Of a DNA stretch of 64,000 nt, positions 25,843-35,095 are shown in pieces. The stretch is from Arthrobacter sp. Soil782 (GTDB lineage: Bacteria; Actinomycetota; Actinomycetes; Actinomycetales; Micrococcaceae), in the NCBI RefSeq assembly GCF_001428435.1, contig NZ_LMSO01000007.1:310001-374000 (forward strand), read 5' to 3'. The first letter of the stretch is position 1. Each line of letters begins with the position of its first letter. The notes under the pieces are model-generated. The model saw nothing but the letters and a program-made list of their open reading frames with translations, made no database searches and had not been told where the DNA came from. The translations under genes and the position numbers were made by a program.

Positions 25843-27926
25843 CGCGTTTGAGCTTTGCGCGCGATCAGGATCTTCTCTTCCAGCGGCGCATCATCGCTGG
25901 CTCGCTGGATCCGTGCGTAGGCGCGGGATTCCTCCTGCCGCTCACGCTCGGCTCCCGTCGCGATGGCCGCCCGCAGATGCTCAGGGCCGTAACCGAACGC
26001 GTCGACCAGGTCGACGGCGTGCGGCCGCAGCTTCAGGAGCAGCCGGTTGATGTACGGGCCGAGGGTGCGGGCGCGCTGGGCTGACAGCCGGCCGTTCATC
26101 AGGTACCAGCCGAGGTTGTCCTCGATGAGGCACAGCCCAAACAGGTCACGGAGCCAGGTGAGTACCTGCCGCGTTCCTGCATCCTCGGTCTTGGCGAGCG
26201 CCGCTGTGAACGCCTCCCACTGCAGAAGTTCGGCGTGCGCGCGCGCAGCCTGTATCAGTTCCTGCTGATGCTGGTTAAAGATTTTGGCAGCTTTCGCCGG
26301 CGAAAGCTTGCGCGCGCCCCGGAGCTCTCCGGCGAGTTCGCCGACCATAGTGTCAACGCGACCGCACAGCAGCTCGTGCTGTGTTCCCTCGTCCCTCAGG
26401 GCAATGGCGGATTTTCGCTCCGAACCGGTGTCAACGACCGTCTGCAGCACTCGCCGCAGACCTGTTCGGTGAAGGGTCCGGTCTGCTGCCTGAGTTGCGA
26501 CGAAGCGCGCGAGGACCCCAAAGTCAACTCCCTGGAATTCCTTGGCATAGTCAGCGAGGAGCCGCTTGGCCACGAGTTGCAGGAGCACGTTGTTGTCGCC
26601 CTCGAAGGTGGTGTAGACATCGAGGTCTGCCCGCAGCGAGGTGTATCGATTTTCGGTCAGGAAGCCTGCACCTCCGCTGGCTTCCCGGCATTCCTGCAGC
26701 GTGTCCAGTGCGTGCCAGGTGGAGAGCGGCTTCAACGCTGCAGCGAGGGTTTCCAGGTCCTGGCGGTCTTCGTCGGTGTCATGTTCACCGGAGAACACAC
26801 CGTCGAACTTCGCCAGCAGCTCCTCGTGTGCAAAGGATGCGGCATAGGTGGTTGCCAGGCGGGGGAAGAGCCGACGCTGGTGCAGCTGATAGTCGAGGAG
26901 TACTTCCTCGGACAACTCGGAGGTAGTGCTGAACTGGCGCCGTTCCACCGAATACTGGATCGCGGTCTTCATGGCCAGCTTGCTGGCGGCTACGGCAGCG
27001 CCGTCGAGTGAAACGCGACCCTGAACGAGGGTTCCGAGCATGGTGAAGAAGCGGCGGCCTGGAGATTCGATGGGCGAGGTGTAGGTTCCGTCCGCTGCGA
27101 CATTCCCATAGCGGTTCAGGAGGTTCTCCCTGGGAACCCGCACCTGCGTGAAGTGCAGCCGTCCGTTGTCTATGCCATTCAGACCGCCCTTCAGCCCATC
27201 GTCCTCGCCGCCGATCCCGTCCAGAAAGTTTCCCTTCTCATCCCGCAGGGGAACGTACAGGGCGTGCACGCCGTGATTTACTCCGCGGGTGATCAGTTGT
27301 GCGAAGACAACTGCTGCTTTTCCATCGCTGGCCGCGTTGCCGATGTAGTCCTTCCACGCTGCACGGAACGGCGTATGGAGAATGAACTCTTCGCTCTCCG
27401 GGTGGAAGGTGGCAGTGGTGGCGATGCTGGAGACATCTGATCCGTGCCCGGTCTCCGTCATGGCGAAGCACCCGGGTATTTCCATGTTCATGATGCCTGG
27501 GAGCCACCGATGGTGGTGATCCTCGGTTCCGAGGTGCAGCACTGCGGCCCCGAACAGACCCCACTGGACACCTGCCTTGATCTGGAGAGAGGGGTCGGCA
27601 ACCACCAGTTCTTCGAAGCCGGCGACATTGCCTCCGTGGTCATCCGACCCGCCCAACTCCGTTGGGAACGCCCGGTGCACCGCTTTGTTCTGAACCAGAA
27701 GGTGAAGTTGGTCCAGACAGCGTGCGCGGTGCTCCGCACAGGATGCGCCCTCAGCCTTGTGCAGCGCCGGATCGGCTGCGAGCGCGCGTGCAGCGCGGCG
27801 GGAGTCGGCCCACCGGCCGAGCAACTGCTCGCCCAACGCTGCAACGTTAACGACGGCGGCGTCGTCGTCGTGGATTGGAAGGGTCGCGGGGACCGAGAAT
27901 TCGGGACGCGTTGCGGTCTGGGTCAT
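25839..27926 (-). CDS. Acyl-CoA dehydrogenase/oxidase-family flavoprotein
   Basis: A 695-residue acyl-CoA oxidase-type member of the acyl-CoA dehydrogenase superfamily. The FAD/substrate segment is 'CFAMTETGHGSDVSSIA', followed by 'LHTPFRAAWKDYIGNA'; the C-terminal 'EASGGAGFLTENRY' is also a family mark. It catalyses the first oxidation of beta-oxidation. The ATG overlaps the TetR stop (ATGA), so regulator and enzyme are one operon, divergent from the thiolase-reductase-hydratase operon. Together they supply every beta-oxidation-type activity apart from acyl activation. Confidence 0.88.
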   Translation of the reverse strand: MTQTATRPEFSVPATLPIHDDDAAVVNVAALGEQLLGRWADSRRAARALAADPALHKAEGASCAEHRARCLDQLHLLVQNKAVHRAFPTELGGSDDHGGNVAGFEELVVADPSLQIKAGVQWGLFGAAVLHLGTEDHHHRWLPGIMNMEIPGCFAMTETGHGSDVSSIATTATFHPESEEFILHTPFRAAWKDYIGNAASDGKAAVVFAQLITRGVNHGVHALYVPLRDEKGNFLDGIGGEDDGLKGGLNGIDNGRLHFTQVRVPRENLLNRYGNVAADGTYTSPIESPGRRFFTMLGTLVQGRVSLDGAAVAASKLAMKTAIQYSVERRQFSTTSELSEEVLLDYQLHQRRLFPRLATTYAASFAHEELLAKFDGVFSGEHDTDEDRQDLETLAAALKPLSTWHALDTLQECREASGGAGFLTENRYTSLRADLDVYTTFEGDNNVLLQLVAKRLLADYAKEFQGVDFGVLARFVATQAADRTLHRTGLRRVLQTVVDTGSERKSAIALRDEGTQHELLCGRVDTMVGELAGELRGARKLSPAKAAKIFNQHQQELIQAARAHAELLQWEAFTAALAKTEDAGTRQVLTWLRDLFGLCLIEDNLGWYLMNGRLSAQRARTLGPYINRLLLKLRPHAVDLVDAFGYGPEHLRAAIATGAERERQEESRAYARIQRASDDAPLEEKILIARKAQTR

Positions 27927-28633
27927 GATTCGTCCTTCGAACGTGGATTGCGGCGGGAGGTATGGGCAAGGGGTGCGCTCGGCACGGCGGCAGCGATGCC
28001 ATCAAAGAGCCAGGCAGTAATGGAGTCTGCGAGGTCAGGCTCAGTGGGCCGGGCCGGGCCGGGAGGCGTCGACAACCATTGTTCGCCCGCGGCACGGACC
28101 ATTCCGATGGCGGCGCGGGGCCAAAGAGCCAGCGGTTGTGGAATAGCCGCCGCCCGCGGTTCTTGGGCGAGGTATTCCTCCATGGGGCTGGCGAGCATGA
28201 CCGAGATGGCGTCGAAGAAGGAGCTGAGCGTGGGCGACGCGTCCAACGTCGACGCTGAATCCGGTGTTGGCTGGGTCACGAAAACATAGACGCTCGGCGA
28301 GGATGAAGCCATCTGCAGGTACGCGGAAACCATTGCCCGCAGACCGTCCCTCGGCGTGCTGGCCTTCCGCGCGGCTTCGATGAGCTGTTCCTGCATGCGA
28401 CCCACCACGACCTCGCCCATTGCGCGCTGCAGACCTGCTTTATCTCCGAAATAACGGTAGAAGACGGATTTTGAGGTATCCGCCGCCGAAGCGATGTCCT
28501 CCATGGAAGCGCCCGGACCGATCCTGTGGACTGCCTTGCGCGCAGTCCTGATCAGCTCCGCGCGGCGGGCTTCGCGATGTTTTGACCACCTGCTGGAACG
28601 TCCGTCCGCGGTGGGGCGTCTCAGGGGCGCCAT
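27923..28633 (-). CDS. TetR-family regulator of the beta-oxidation locus
   Basis: A 236-residue TetR regulator. The N-terminal helix-turn-helix is 'ASMEDIASAADTSKSVFYRYF' (residues 45-65), and the rest is a helical ligand domain. ATG 28633 is chosen; GTG 28645 four codons earlier would place the start at the edge of the palindromic operator. Its 3' end overlaps the acyl-CoA oxidase gene. The perfect 33-bp palindrome just upstream of the start is almost surely its own binding site, controlling both divergent operons; acyl-CoA is the likely ligand. Confidence 0.88.
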   Translation of the reverse strand: MAPLRRPTADGRSSRWSKHREARRAELIRTARKAVHRIGPGASMEDIASAADTSKSVFYRYFGDKAGLQRAMGEVVVGRMQEQLIEAARKASTPRDGLRAMVSAYLQMASSSPSVYVFVTQPTPDSASTLDASPTLSSFFDAISVMLASPMEEYLAQEPRAAAIPQPLALWPRAAIGMVRAAGEQWLSTPPGPARPTEPDLADSITAWLFDGIAAAVPSAPLAHTSRRNPRSKDES

Positions 28634-28644
28634 GATCTGATTCA

Positions 28645-28677
28645 CGATACCCAGCGTATCAGGTACGCTGGGTATCG
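28645..28677. promoter_or_regulatory. Perfect 14-bp-arm palindrome, likely TetR operator
   Basis: Arms CGATACCCAGCGTA and TACGCTGGGTATCG flank a 5-nt spacer. The site lies in the 122-nt space between the divergent TetR and thiolase genes, 11 nt from the TetR ATG. Location and symmetry suggest repression of both operons by the adjacent regulator. Confidence 0.8.
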
Positions 28678-28755
28678 ATAACTGAGGTGTTGCCCGCGAG
28701 AGATCAGAGGTTTGATCCTGCAGCCGCTTCCACCCTTCAAGTCCAAGGAGCAGCA

Positions 28756-30099
28756 GTGAGTACTCTTCCCGACCAGCAGAACGCCGCACCCCAGAGCAGC
28801 AGTGGTCAACGCGGCGCGCGGAGCGCCGTCGTGATTGGAGGCAATCGCATCCCATTTGCCCGCTCGGGTGGACCATACGCGCAGGCGTCCAATCAGGAGA
28901 TGCTGACGGCCGCTCTGGACGGCTTGGTGGCGCGTTTTGGGCTACAGGGGGAGCGAGTCGGAGAGGTTGCTGCAGGCGCCGTCCTCAAGCACTCCCGGGA
29001 CTTCAACCTGACCCGCGAGGCGGTGCTGGGATCAGCCCTCGCCGCAGACACGCCAGCTTATGACGTGCAGCAAGCGTGCGCCACCGGCCTCGAGACGGTG
29101 ATTGGGCTCTCCAACAAGATCAAGCTCGGACAAATCGAATCAGGCATTGCCGGTGGAGTCGATTCGGCTTCAGACGCGCCCGTAGCGGTGAGCGAGGGCC
29201 TGCGGCGGGTATTGCTTGAGCTTGCGCGCGCACGGTCTACCCCGCAAAAACTTGCTGCACTGCGTAAACTTCGTCCCGTCGATCTCAAGCCGAATGCCCC
29301 GACAACGGCGGAACCCCGCACCGGCCTGTCCATGGGGGAGCACCAGGCAATCACCACCTCGCGCTGGAACATCAGCAGGCGGGCCCAGGACGAGTTGGCG
29401 CTGGCAAGCCACGCCAACATGGCCGCTGCCTATGACCGCGGGTTCTTCGACGACCTCGTCACGCCCTTCCGCGGGGTCTCGAGGGACGGAAACCTGCGCG
29501 CTGACACCTCCCTTGAAAAGCTGGGATCGCTCAAGCCGGTATTCGGCCGGAACCTGACCGGCGAGGCCACCATGACCGCCGGTAATTCCACCCCGCTGAC
29601 AGATGGTGCGGCGGCGGTACTCCTGGGCTCCGAGGATTATGCGCGCAAACACAATCTGCCCATGCTGGCGAACGTTGTGGACGCTGAAGCGGCCGCCGTT
29701 GACTTTGTGCACGGTAAGGAGGGGCTCCTGATGGCGCCGGTCTACGCAATGCCGCGCCTGCTGCAACGCAACGACATGACGTTCGAGGACTTCGACTTCT
29801 TCGAAATTCACGAGGCCTTCGCCAGCACCGTGCTGAGCAGCCTCGCCGCCTGGGAGGACGAGGATTTCTGCCGCACCCAGCTCGGTCTTTCCGGTGCGCT
29901 CGGAACAGTGGACCGCACCAAACTCAACGTCAACGGTTCTTCGCTGGCCGCGGGTCATCCGTTCGCAGCGACCGGAGCACGCATTGTCGCTTCGCTGGCT
30001 AAGTCCCTCGCCGAGAAGGGCTCGGGACGCGGTCTGATCTCGGTCTGTGCTGCCGGGGGCCAAGGCGTCGTGGCTATTCTGGAGGCGCGCCGACCATGA
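28756..30099 (+). CDS. Acetyl-CoA C-acyltransferase (thiolase), FadA2-like
   Basis: A 447-residue thiolase. The nucleophilic Cys is in 'VQQACATGLETVIG', with 'FFEIHEAFASTV' and 'GSSLAAGHPFAATGARI' following. The second catalytic Cys is intact in 'SVCAAGGQGVVAI', unlike the thiolase at 3992. GTG 28756 has AAGGAG six bases upstream. It is followed, with 4-nt overlap, by a FabG4-like reductase and then a MaoC hydratase, the order found around Mycobacterium Rv0243-Rv0241c. Confidence 0.9.
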   Translation: MSTLPDQQNAAPQSSSGQRGARSAVVIGGNRIPFARSGGPYAQASNQEMLTAALDGLVARFGLQGERVGEVAAGAVLKHSRDFNLTREAVLGSALAADTPAYDVQQACATGLETVIGLSNKIKLGQIESGIAGGVDSASDAPVAVSEGLRRVLLELARARSTPQKLAALRKLRPVDLKPNAPTTAEPRTGLSMGEHQAITTSRWNISRRAQDELALASHANMAAAYDRGFFDDLVTPFRGVSRDGNLRADTSLEKLGSLKPVFGRNLTGEATMTAGNSTPLTDGAAAVLLGSEDYARKHNLPMLANVVDAEAAAVDFVHGKEGLLMAPVYAMPRLLQRNDMTFEDFDFFEIHEAFASTVLSSLAAWEDEDFCRTQLGLSGALGTVDRTKLNVNGSSLAAGHPFAATGARIVASLAKSLAEKGSGRGLISVCAAGGQGVVAILEARRP

Positions 30100-31436
30100 C
30101 GGACACCTATCTCAACCTGGTCAACGCCCAGCCTCTCAGCAGGATCGCGAAGGCCGCCGGCCTGCCGCGGCCGGTCCCGCTCCGCCGTTACGCTCCAGAT
30201 GCGCCGCTCGTGCCGGGACCGGTTTTGGTGCTGGGCCGCTCCCGCAGCACGCAGGACATGGCTGCAACACTGCTCGAGTGGAACCTGGACGTCCGTCGGC
30301 ACCTCCGGCCAAAGGAGAAGTTCGGTGCGGCCGTCGTTGTGCTTGATGATTTAGCACACCCCGGCGAGCTGTCGGAGGTCTTCCTCGAACTTGGCCACGG
30401 ACTGCGGAACCTGCTTCCAGGCGGGCGCATCGTCACAATCTCCCGGCCGGTCACCTCCGAAATCTCCCCCCAGACCGCTGCCGCCCGGCAGGCCGTCGAC
30501 GGGACGCTGCGCAGTCTGGCGAAGGAACTGCGGGGAGGAGCGACCGCTAACGGGATCCTCCTTGGTGAGGGTGTGAATACAGGCGCACCGAGCGTCCGAG
30601 GGACACTCGAGTTCCTGCTCTCCGGCAAAAGCGCCTATGTGGATGGGCAATTCATCGCAGTAGGGTCGGATCACGGCGCGCCGCCCAGGTCCGCAGAACT
30701 GCCGCTCGCCGGCCGCACGGCTGTAGTGACCGGGGCCGCACGCGGGATTGGTGCGGAGATTGTCCGTGTCCTCCGACGCGACGGTGCGCACATCATCGCC
30801 GTGGACGTACCGGCGGCGGGGGAGCAGTTGGCGCAGGTAGCCAACCACGCCGGCGGCACTGCCCTGCAGGTTGATGTCACCGCTCCTGACGCCGCCGAGC
30901 GAATCCTTCGGCATGCTGCCACCCGGTACGGCGGACTCGACATCATGGTACATAACGCAGGCATCACCAGAGACCGGCTGCTCGCCAACATGGACCAGGC
31001 TCGATGGAGCTCCGTGCTCGCTGTCAATGTTGAGTCCCAGCTCCGCATCAATGAAAAGTTGCTCAGTTCGGACCACTTCAACAGCAACGGCAGCATTGTG
31101 TGTCTGGCCTCCACCAGCGGGATCGCCGGCAATCGGGGCCAGACAAACTATGCAGCGTCCAAGGCAGGCGTGATCGGCATGGTTCGCGCCACTGCCGATG
31201 CCCTGGTGGGCTCCGGGCGCACCATCAACGCCGTCGCACCGGGATTCATCGAGACGGACATGACGGCGAGAATTCCCTTCGCCACCCGCGAGGTGGCACG
31301 GCGCCTGAGCAGCCTGCAGCAGGGTGGGCTCCCCCTGGACGTAGCCGAAGCGGTCTCATTCCTCGCCTCGACCAATGCCGCCGGCATCAACGGTCAGGTC
31401 CTGCGTGTCTGCGGACAGAACCTGGTAGGTGCCTGA
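30096..31436 (+). CDS. High-molecular-weight 3-oxoacyl reductase, FabG4-like
   Basis: A 446-residue SDR, nearly twice the usual length. Residues 1-205 form a flavodoxin-like domain with no catalytic motif, and residues 205-446 form the catalytic domain: 'VVTGAARGIGAEIV', 'VHNAGITRD', 'CLASTSG' and 'YAASKAG'. This is the layout of Mycobacterium FabG4 (Rv0242c), an NADH-dependent 3-oxoacyl-CoA/ACP reductase. It is translationally coupled to both neighbours by 1-4 nt overlaps. Confidence 0.88.
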   Translation: MTDTYLNLVNAQPLSRIAKAAGLPRPVPLRRYAPDAPLVPGPVLVLGRSRSTQDMAATLLEWNLDVRRHLRPKEKFGAAVVVLDDLAHPGELSEVFLELGHGLRNLLPGGRIVTISRPVTSEISPQTAAARQAVDGTLRSLAKELRGGATANGILLGEGVNTGAPSVRGTLEFLLSGKSAYVDGQFIAVGSDHGAPPRSAELPLAGRTAVVTGAARGIGAEIVRVLRRDGAHIIAVDVPAAGEQLAQVANHAGGTALQVDVTAPDAAERILRHAATRYGGLDIMVHNAGITRDRLLANMDQARWSSVLAVNVESQLRINEKLLSSDHFNSNGSIVCLASTSGIAGNRGQTNYAASKAGVIGMVRATADALVGSGRTINAVAPGFIETDMTARIPFATREVARRLSSLQQGGLPLDVAEAVSFLASTNAAGINGQVLRVCGQNLVGA

Positions 31437-32359
31437 TGGATCGCCGCTTCGACGCTCCTCCGAAGCTGCCGACGCTCTACGCTGCGGCGCTGGCGCGTCA
31501 GGCAAGGAACGCGCTGCGCAGGCCCGCGCCGGCGGACCTGTTGCCGACAGAGCGACACAGGGTTGACAACATCACGGCCACGCAGGAGAAGCTTGACGCT
31601 TTCCAGCGCCTGATGGGCCGCCCACAAGCAGAGTTCCTCCCTTCGGGATATCTCCACACCCTCGCGTTCCCGGTGGCGGTCAGCGTTCTTGCCAGGCCGG
31701 ACTTTCCGCTTCCGCTGCTCGGTATGATCCACCTCAGTAACGAGATCCACCACCTGCGTCCGATTTCGCTCAGCGAACGCCTGAGTGTCACCGCCTGGGT
31801 CGAAAATCTGTTGCCGCATCGCAGCGGCACCCAGGTGGACGTCTTGGTTGACATCGAGACTGACTCCGAATCCGTCTGGAGAGGCAGGTCCACCTATCTG
31901 GCGAAGGGCGTCAAAGCGAACGGTCCGGTGGGTACGGCCCTGCCGTCCGCGGGCGACCGCCAACCCGAACAGCTACCGGAATATCACACCCGCCAGTGGG
32001 CACTGGCGAGCGACATCGGGCGGCGTTACGCGAGCGTCTCGGGTGACTACAACCCTATCCATCTGAGTGGGATCTCGGCGCGGGCAAGTGGTATGAAGCG
32101 GCCTATTGCCCATGGCATGTACCTGGCCTCGCGCATGGCGGCAGAAATGGGCCCTGGGGACGCAACACCCTTCCGCTGGACAGTTGAGTTCAGGGCTCCG
32201 GTCACCCTGCCCTCAAGGGTATTCCTGTCGGCGGGCATGGACAGGTCAGTAACGGCCCAGTGGCAAGGGGCCGAAGTGACCGCCTGGGATCCGCGTCGTC
32301 GTCGTAAGCATTTTTCCGGTCGAATGGAAAGGCTGGGAGACAGCGCAGGCGAGGAATAA
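31436..32359 (+). CDS. MaoC-type enoyl-CoA hydratase, HtdX-like
   Basis: A 307-residue double hot-dog protein. The hydratase-2 motif is 'YASVSGDYNPIHLS' with catalytic Asp and His, followed by 'PIAHGMYLASRM'. The N-terminal hot-dog lacks the motif. It matches Mycobacterium HtdX/HtdY, (R)-specific hydratases. ATG 31436 overlaps the reductase stop (TGATG). It ends the operon; about 150 nt of non-coding sequence follow. Confidence 0.87.
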   Translation: MDRRFDAPPKLPTLYAAALARQARNALRRPAPADLLPTERHRVDNITATQEKLDAFQRLMGRPQAEFLPSGYLHTLAFPVAVSVLARPDFPLPLLGMIHLSNEIHHLRPISLSERLSVTAWVENLLPHRSGTQVDVLVDIETDSESVWRGRSTYLAKGVKANGPVGTALPSAGDRQPEQLPEYHTRQWALASDIGRRYASVSGDYNPIHLSGISARASGMKRPIAHGMYLASRMAAEMGPGDATPFRWTVEFRAPVTLPSRVFLSAGMDRSVTAQWQGAEVTAWDPRRRRKHFSGRMERLGDSAGEE

Positions 32360-32515
32360 TTGCATGACCCTCCTTCAATGTCCAGAGGGACGGCCTGATT
32401 CGCCATCAGTTTCAACCCAGATGGTCTCCTGGTCTGTGATCGGCCTTTCGAACAGTGCAGACTCCAGAAGTCAGCTACCGCTGACGGTTCACCACTGATC
32501 GAAACGAGGAATTTC

Positions 32516-33481
32516 GTGAATTCACGAGGTTTGAAGGCAGCCGTTCTCGCAGCATCGACGCTGATGGCTACGGCACTGATGACCGGCGGGCCGGCCCAGG
32601 CCGCTCCGCAGACGCCGCTGAAGGCGCCGGCGGCCACCATCTCCCATGCACAGACCGACTCCCAGGATGCGCTTGAGGCGTACTGGACTCCGGAGCGGAT
32701 GAAGAACGCAAAGCCAGGCAACACCATCAACTCACAGGGCTGGGGGGAGCAGGGCCGCTCCATCATGCCGAAGGCAGGCGCGGATGCCCTTGCCGCACCA
32801 CAGCCCAAGGCAGCACCGGTCAAGCGCGCAGGTAGCCCTGCACCGGTGTCGCATATCGGGAAGGTCTTCTTCACGCTCGGCGGCCAGAACTACGTCTGCT
32901 CGGCGAATTCGGTTCAGAGCTTCAATCAAAGCACCGTTGCCACCGCCGGGCACTGCACCTATGACATCAATGCCGGCTGGGCAAGCAAGTTCGTGTTCGT
33001 GCCCGCCTACAGCAATGGGTCTGCTCCATACGGCATGTGGTCGGCAACGTCGCTGCATTCCACCAGCGAATGGATCTCCCGCAACGACATCAGCTACGAC
33101 GGCGCCTTCGCCGTTGTAGCGCCTTTGAACGGGCGCACGCTGGCCGCCACCGTGGGTGCGTCGAGGATCGGCTTCAACCTCGCCCGCGGTCTCACCTACA
33201 CCGCCTACGGTTATCCCGCAGCTGCTCCCTTCAACGGGGAATCCCTGAAGAACTGCTATGGTACCGCCTCACGCGACCGGATCGGCGGCACACAGTCCCA
33301 GGGCATCCCGTGTGACATGACCGGCGGGTCTTCCGGCGGGCCCTGGTTCATCGGATCGGGCTCGTCCGGCACACAGAACTCCGTGAACAGCTTCGGCTAC
33401 AACACCCAGAAGAACGTCATGTACGGACCGTACTTCGGAAGCTCCATCCAGAGCGCGTACACCAACGCGTCCAACCGCTAG
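32516..33481 (+). CDS. Secreted trypsin-like serine peptidase
   Basis: A 321-residue protein with a signal peptide (basic start, hydrophobic core 'AAVLAASTLMATALM', cleavage after 'GPAQAA'), an approximately 90-residue propeptide-like linker and a chymotrypsin-fold domain. The triad is His in 'VATAGHCTYD', Asp in 'SYDGAFAVV' and Ser in 'MTGGSSGGPWF'. Cys pairs in the mature part could form disulfides. It resembles extracellular glutamyl-endopeptidase-like enzymes. GTG 32516 has GAAACGAGGA upstream. It is monocistronic with its own terminator. Confidence 0.88.
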   Translation: MNSRGLKAAVLAASTLMATALMTGGPAQAAPQTPLKAPAATISHAQTDSQDALEAYWTPERMKNAKPGNTINSQGWGEQGRSIMPKAGADALAAPQPKAAPVKRAGSPAPVSHIGKVFFTLGGQNYVCSANSVQSFNQSTVATAGHCTYDINAGWASKFVFVPAYSNGSAPYGMWSATSLHSTSEWISRNDISYDGAFAVVAPLNGRTLAATVGASRIGFNLARGLTYTAYGYPAAAPFNGESLKNCYGTASRDRIGGTQSQGIPCDMTGGSSGGPWFIGSGSSGTQNSVNSFGYNTQKNVMYGPYFGSSIQSAYTNASNR

Positions 33482-33507
33482 CGCACAACGCTTACCGGTC
33501 CGGAAAG

Positions 33508-33540
33508 GCCGGCTCCACCTCAGGCGGTGGGGCCGGCTTT
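33508..33540 (+). terminator. Hairpin with short T-run after peptidase gene
   Basis: A 12-bp GC-rich stem with one G-U pair (33508-33519 and 33526-33537) is followed by TTT, 27 nt beyond the peptidase stop. Confidence 0.7.
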
Positions 33541-33582
33541 CGCGTCACCGGTGAGCCGGTGTTGCGCACCTACACTGATTGG

Positions 33583-34821
33583 ATGACGAACGACTCCCTG
33601 CTTGCCCGTGCCCGCATTCTTGATGCGGAGGACCCCCTGGCCTCCTGCCGCGCGCTATTTGAAGGCCACGACGACGATGCTATTGCGGCCTATCTGGACG
33701 GAAATTCGCTCGGGCGCCCGCTGAGGGCAACCACGGAGCACCTACCTGAGTTTGTTCGGAAACAGTGGGGAGGCAGGCTCATCCGTGGCTGGGACGAGGA
33801 GTGGCTGGAGCTTCCCCAGAGCGTAGGGGACCGCATCGGGCGGGTTGTGCTAGGTGCGGCGGACGGCCAGTGTGTCGTCGCCGATTCCACGAGCGTCCTG
33901 CTGTACAAGGTCATTCGAGCAGCACTCGCCGCTCGCCCTGGCCGGACCGGCATAGTGATCGAACGGGGTAACTTCCCCACTGACCGGTTCATCGTCGAAG
34001 GAATCGCGGCCGACCGCGGACTGGCGGTTCACTGGGTGGAGGCAGAATACGACGCAGGTCCCACCCCCGAGGAAGTGGCAGGCGCACTCGGCCCGGACAC
34101 CGCCGTCGTCGTCCTCAGCCATGTTGCCTACCGGTCGGCCCACATCGCCGACATGGAAGCGATCACCCGGCTTGTGCACGAAACTGGAGCGCTGATTGTG
34201 TGGGACCTAAGCCATTCCGTGGGGTCGGTGCCTGTGCGGTTGGACGCCTGTGGGGCGGACTTCGCGGTCGGTTGCAGCTACAAATACCTCAACGGCGGGC
34301 CTGGTGCACCTGCCTGGGCTTACGTGGCCCGGCGGCACCTCGCTGATCTCGTCCAGCCCATTCAGGGCTGGCTGGGAAGTGCCGATCCGTTCGGGATGGG
34401 TTCGAGCTACCAGCCCGCGGATGGAATCCGCCGCATGATCTCGGGGACGCCACCGATCCTCGGGATGCTTGCGCTGCAGGACATGCTCGACCTCATCGAG
34501 GGTGTGGGTATCGAAGCCGTTCGAGCCAAATCGGTGAAGCTGACCTCCTTCGCCATCGAAGCAGTCGACGAACTGATGGGTCCAGCCGGAGTGAATGTTG
34601 CATCGCCCCGTGATGCTGCGCAGCGCGGCAGCCACATAACCATTGACCATGAGTCTTTCAGAACGGTGCTGCCGGGGCTGTGGAAGGACGGCGTCATTCC
34701 CGATTTCCGCAACCCCGATGGACTCCGTCTGGGCCTGTCCCCGCTGTCCACCTCATTCGAAGAGACGTTGATGGGTATCCGCGCGATCGCGGACCGGCTT
34801 CCCGCGAACGTACTCGATTAA
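33583..34821 (+). CDS. kynU: Kynureninase
   Basis: A 412-residue PLP enzyme of the aminotransferase class V fold. The PLP Lys is in 'CSYKYLNGGPGAPAW', preceded by the Asp in 'IVWDLSHSVG'; 'YLDGNSLGRP' near residue 41 is the kynureninase start. It splits kynurenine to anthranilate and alanine. ATG 33583 is chosen over an in-frame upstream codon by similarity. No other kynurenine genes are nearby. It is the last core gene before the tRNA-Leu insertion site. Confidence 0.9.
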   Translation: MTNDSLLARARILDAEDPLASCRALFEGHDDDAIAAYLDGNSLGRPLRATTEHLPEFVRKQWGGRLIRGWDEEWLELPQSVGDRIGRVVLGAADGQCVVADSTSVLLYKVIRAALAARPGRTGIVIERGNFPTDRFIVEGIAADRGLAVHWVEAEYDAGPTPEEVAGALGPDTAVVVLSHVAYRSAHIADMEAITRLVHETGALIVWDLSHSVGSVPVRLDACGADFAVGCSYKYLNGGPGAPAWAYVARRHLADLVQPIQGWLGSADPFGMGSSYQPADGIRRMISGTPPILGMLALQDMLDLIEGVGIEAVRAKSVKLTSFAIEAVDELMGPAGVNVASPRDAAQRGSHITIDHESFRTVLPGLWKDGVIPDFRNPDGLRLGLSPLSTSFEETLMGIRAIADRLPANVLD

Positions 34822-34893
34822 ACTCTTGGGCCATGCTCGTGTTAGAGTTTTTCTCGCTGCTTTCGAGGGTTTTGAGTCTCGAAATCACCACCT

Positions 34894-34977
34894 GCGCGGG
34901 TGGCGGAATGGCAGACGCGCTAGCTTGAGGTGCTAGTCCTCTTATTGAGGGTGGGGGTTCAAGTCCCCCTCCGCGCA
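34894..34977 (+). tRNA. tRNA-Leu (anticodon GAG)
   Basis: An 84-nt class II tRNA. The acceptor arms GCGCGGG and TCCGCGC pair (last pair G-U), the anticodon stem CTAGC/GCTAG encloses the loop TTGAGGT with anticodon GAG, there is a long variable arm, and the T arm is GGGGG-TTCAAGT-CCCCC. CCA is not encoded. An integrase gene reads away from its 3' end, so the 3' half is the probable attachment site. Confidence 0.95.
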
Positions 34978-34981
34978 CAAG

Positions 34982-35009
34982 AAAAACCCCGGTTCGCCGG
35001 GGTTTTTTT
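34982..35009 (+). terminator. Rho-independent terminator after tRNA-Leu
   Basis: An 11-bp stem (34982-34992 and 34997-35007) with a TTCG tetraloop is followed by a run of T, five nt beyond the tRNA. Confidence 0.93.
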
Positions 35010-35095
35010 GTTCCCTCAACCACGCGAAGTGCGTTTTCGACCACGCGAACACGAAAATGCGCCACCTGTCGCGGTTCGGTTCGCATAGTACTTGT

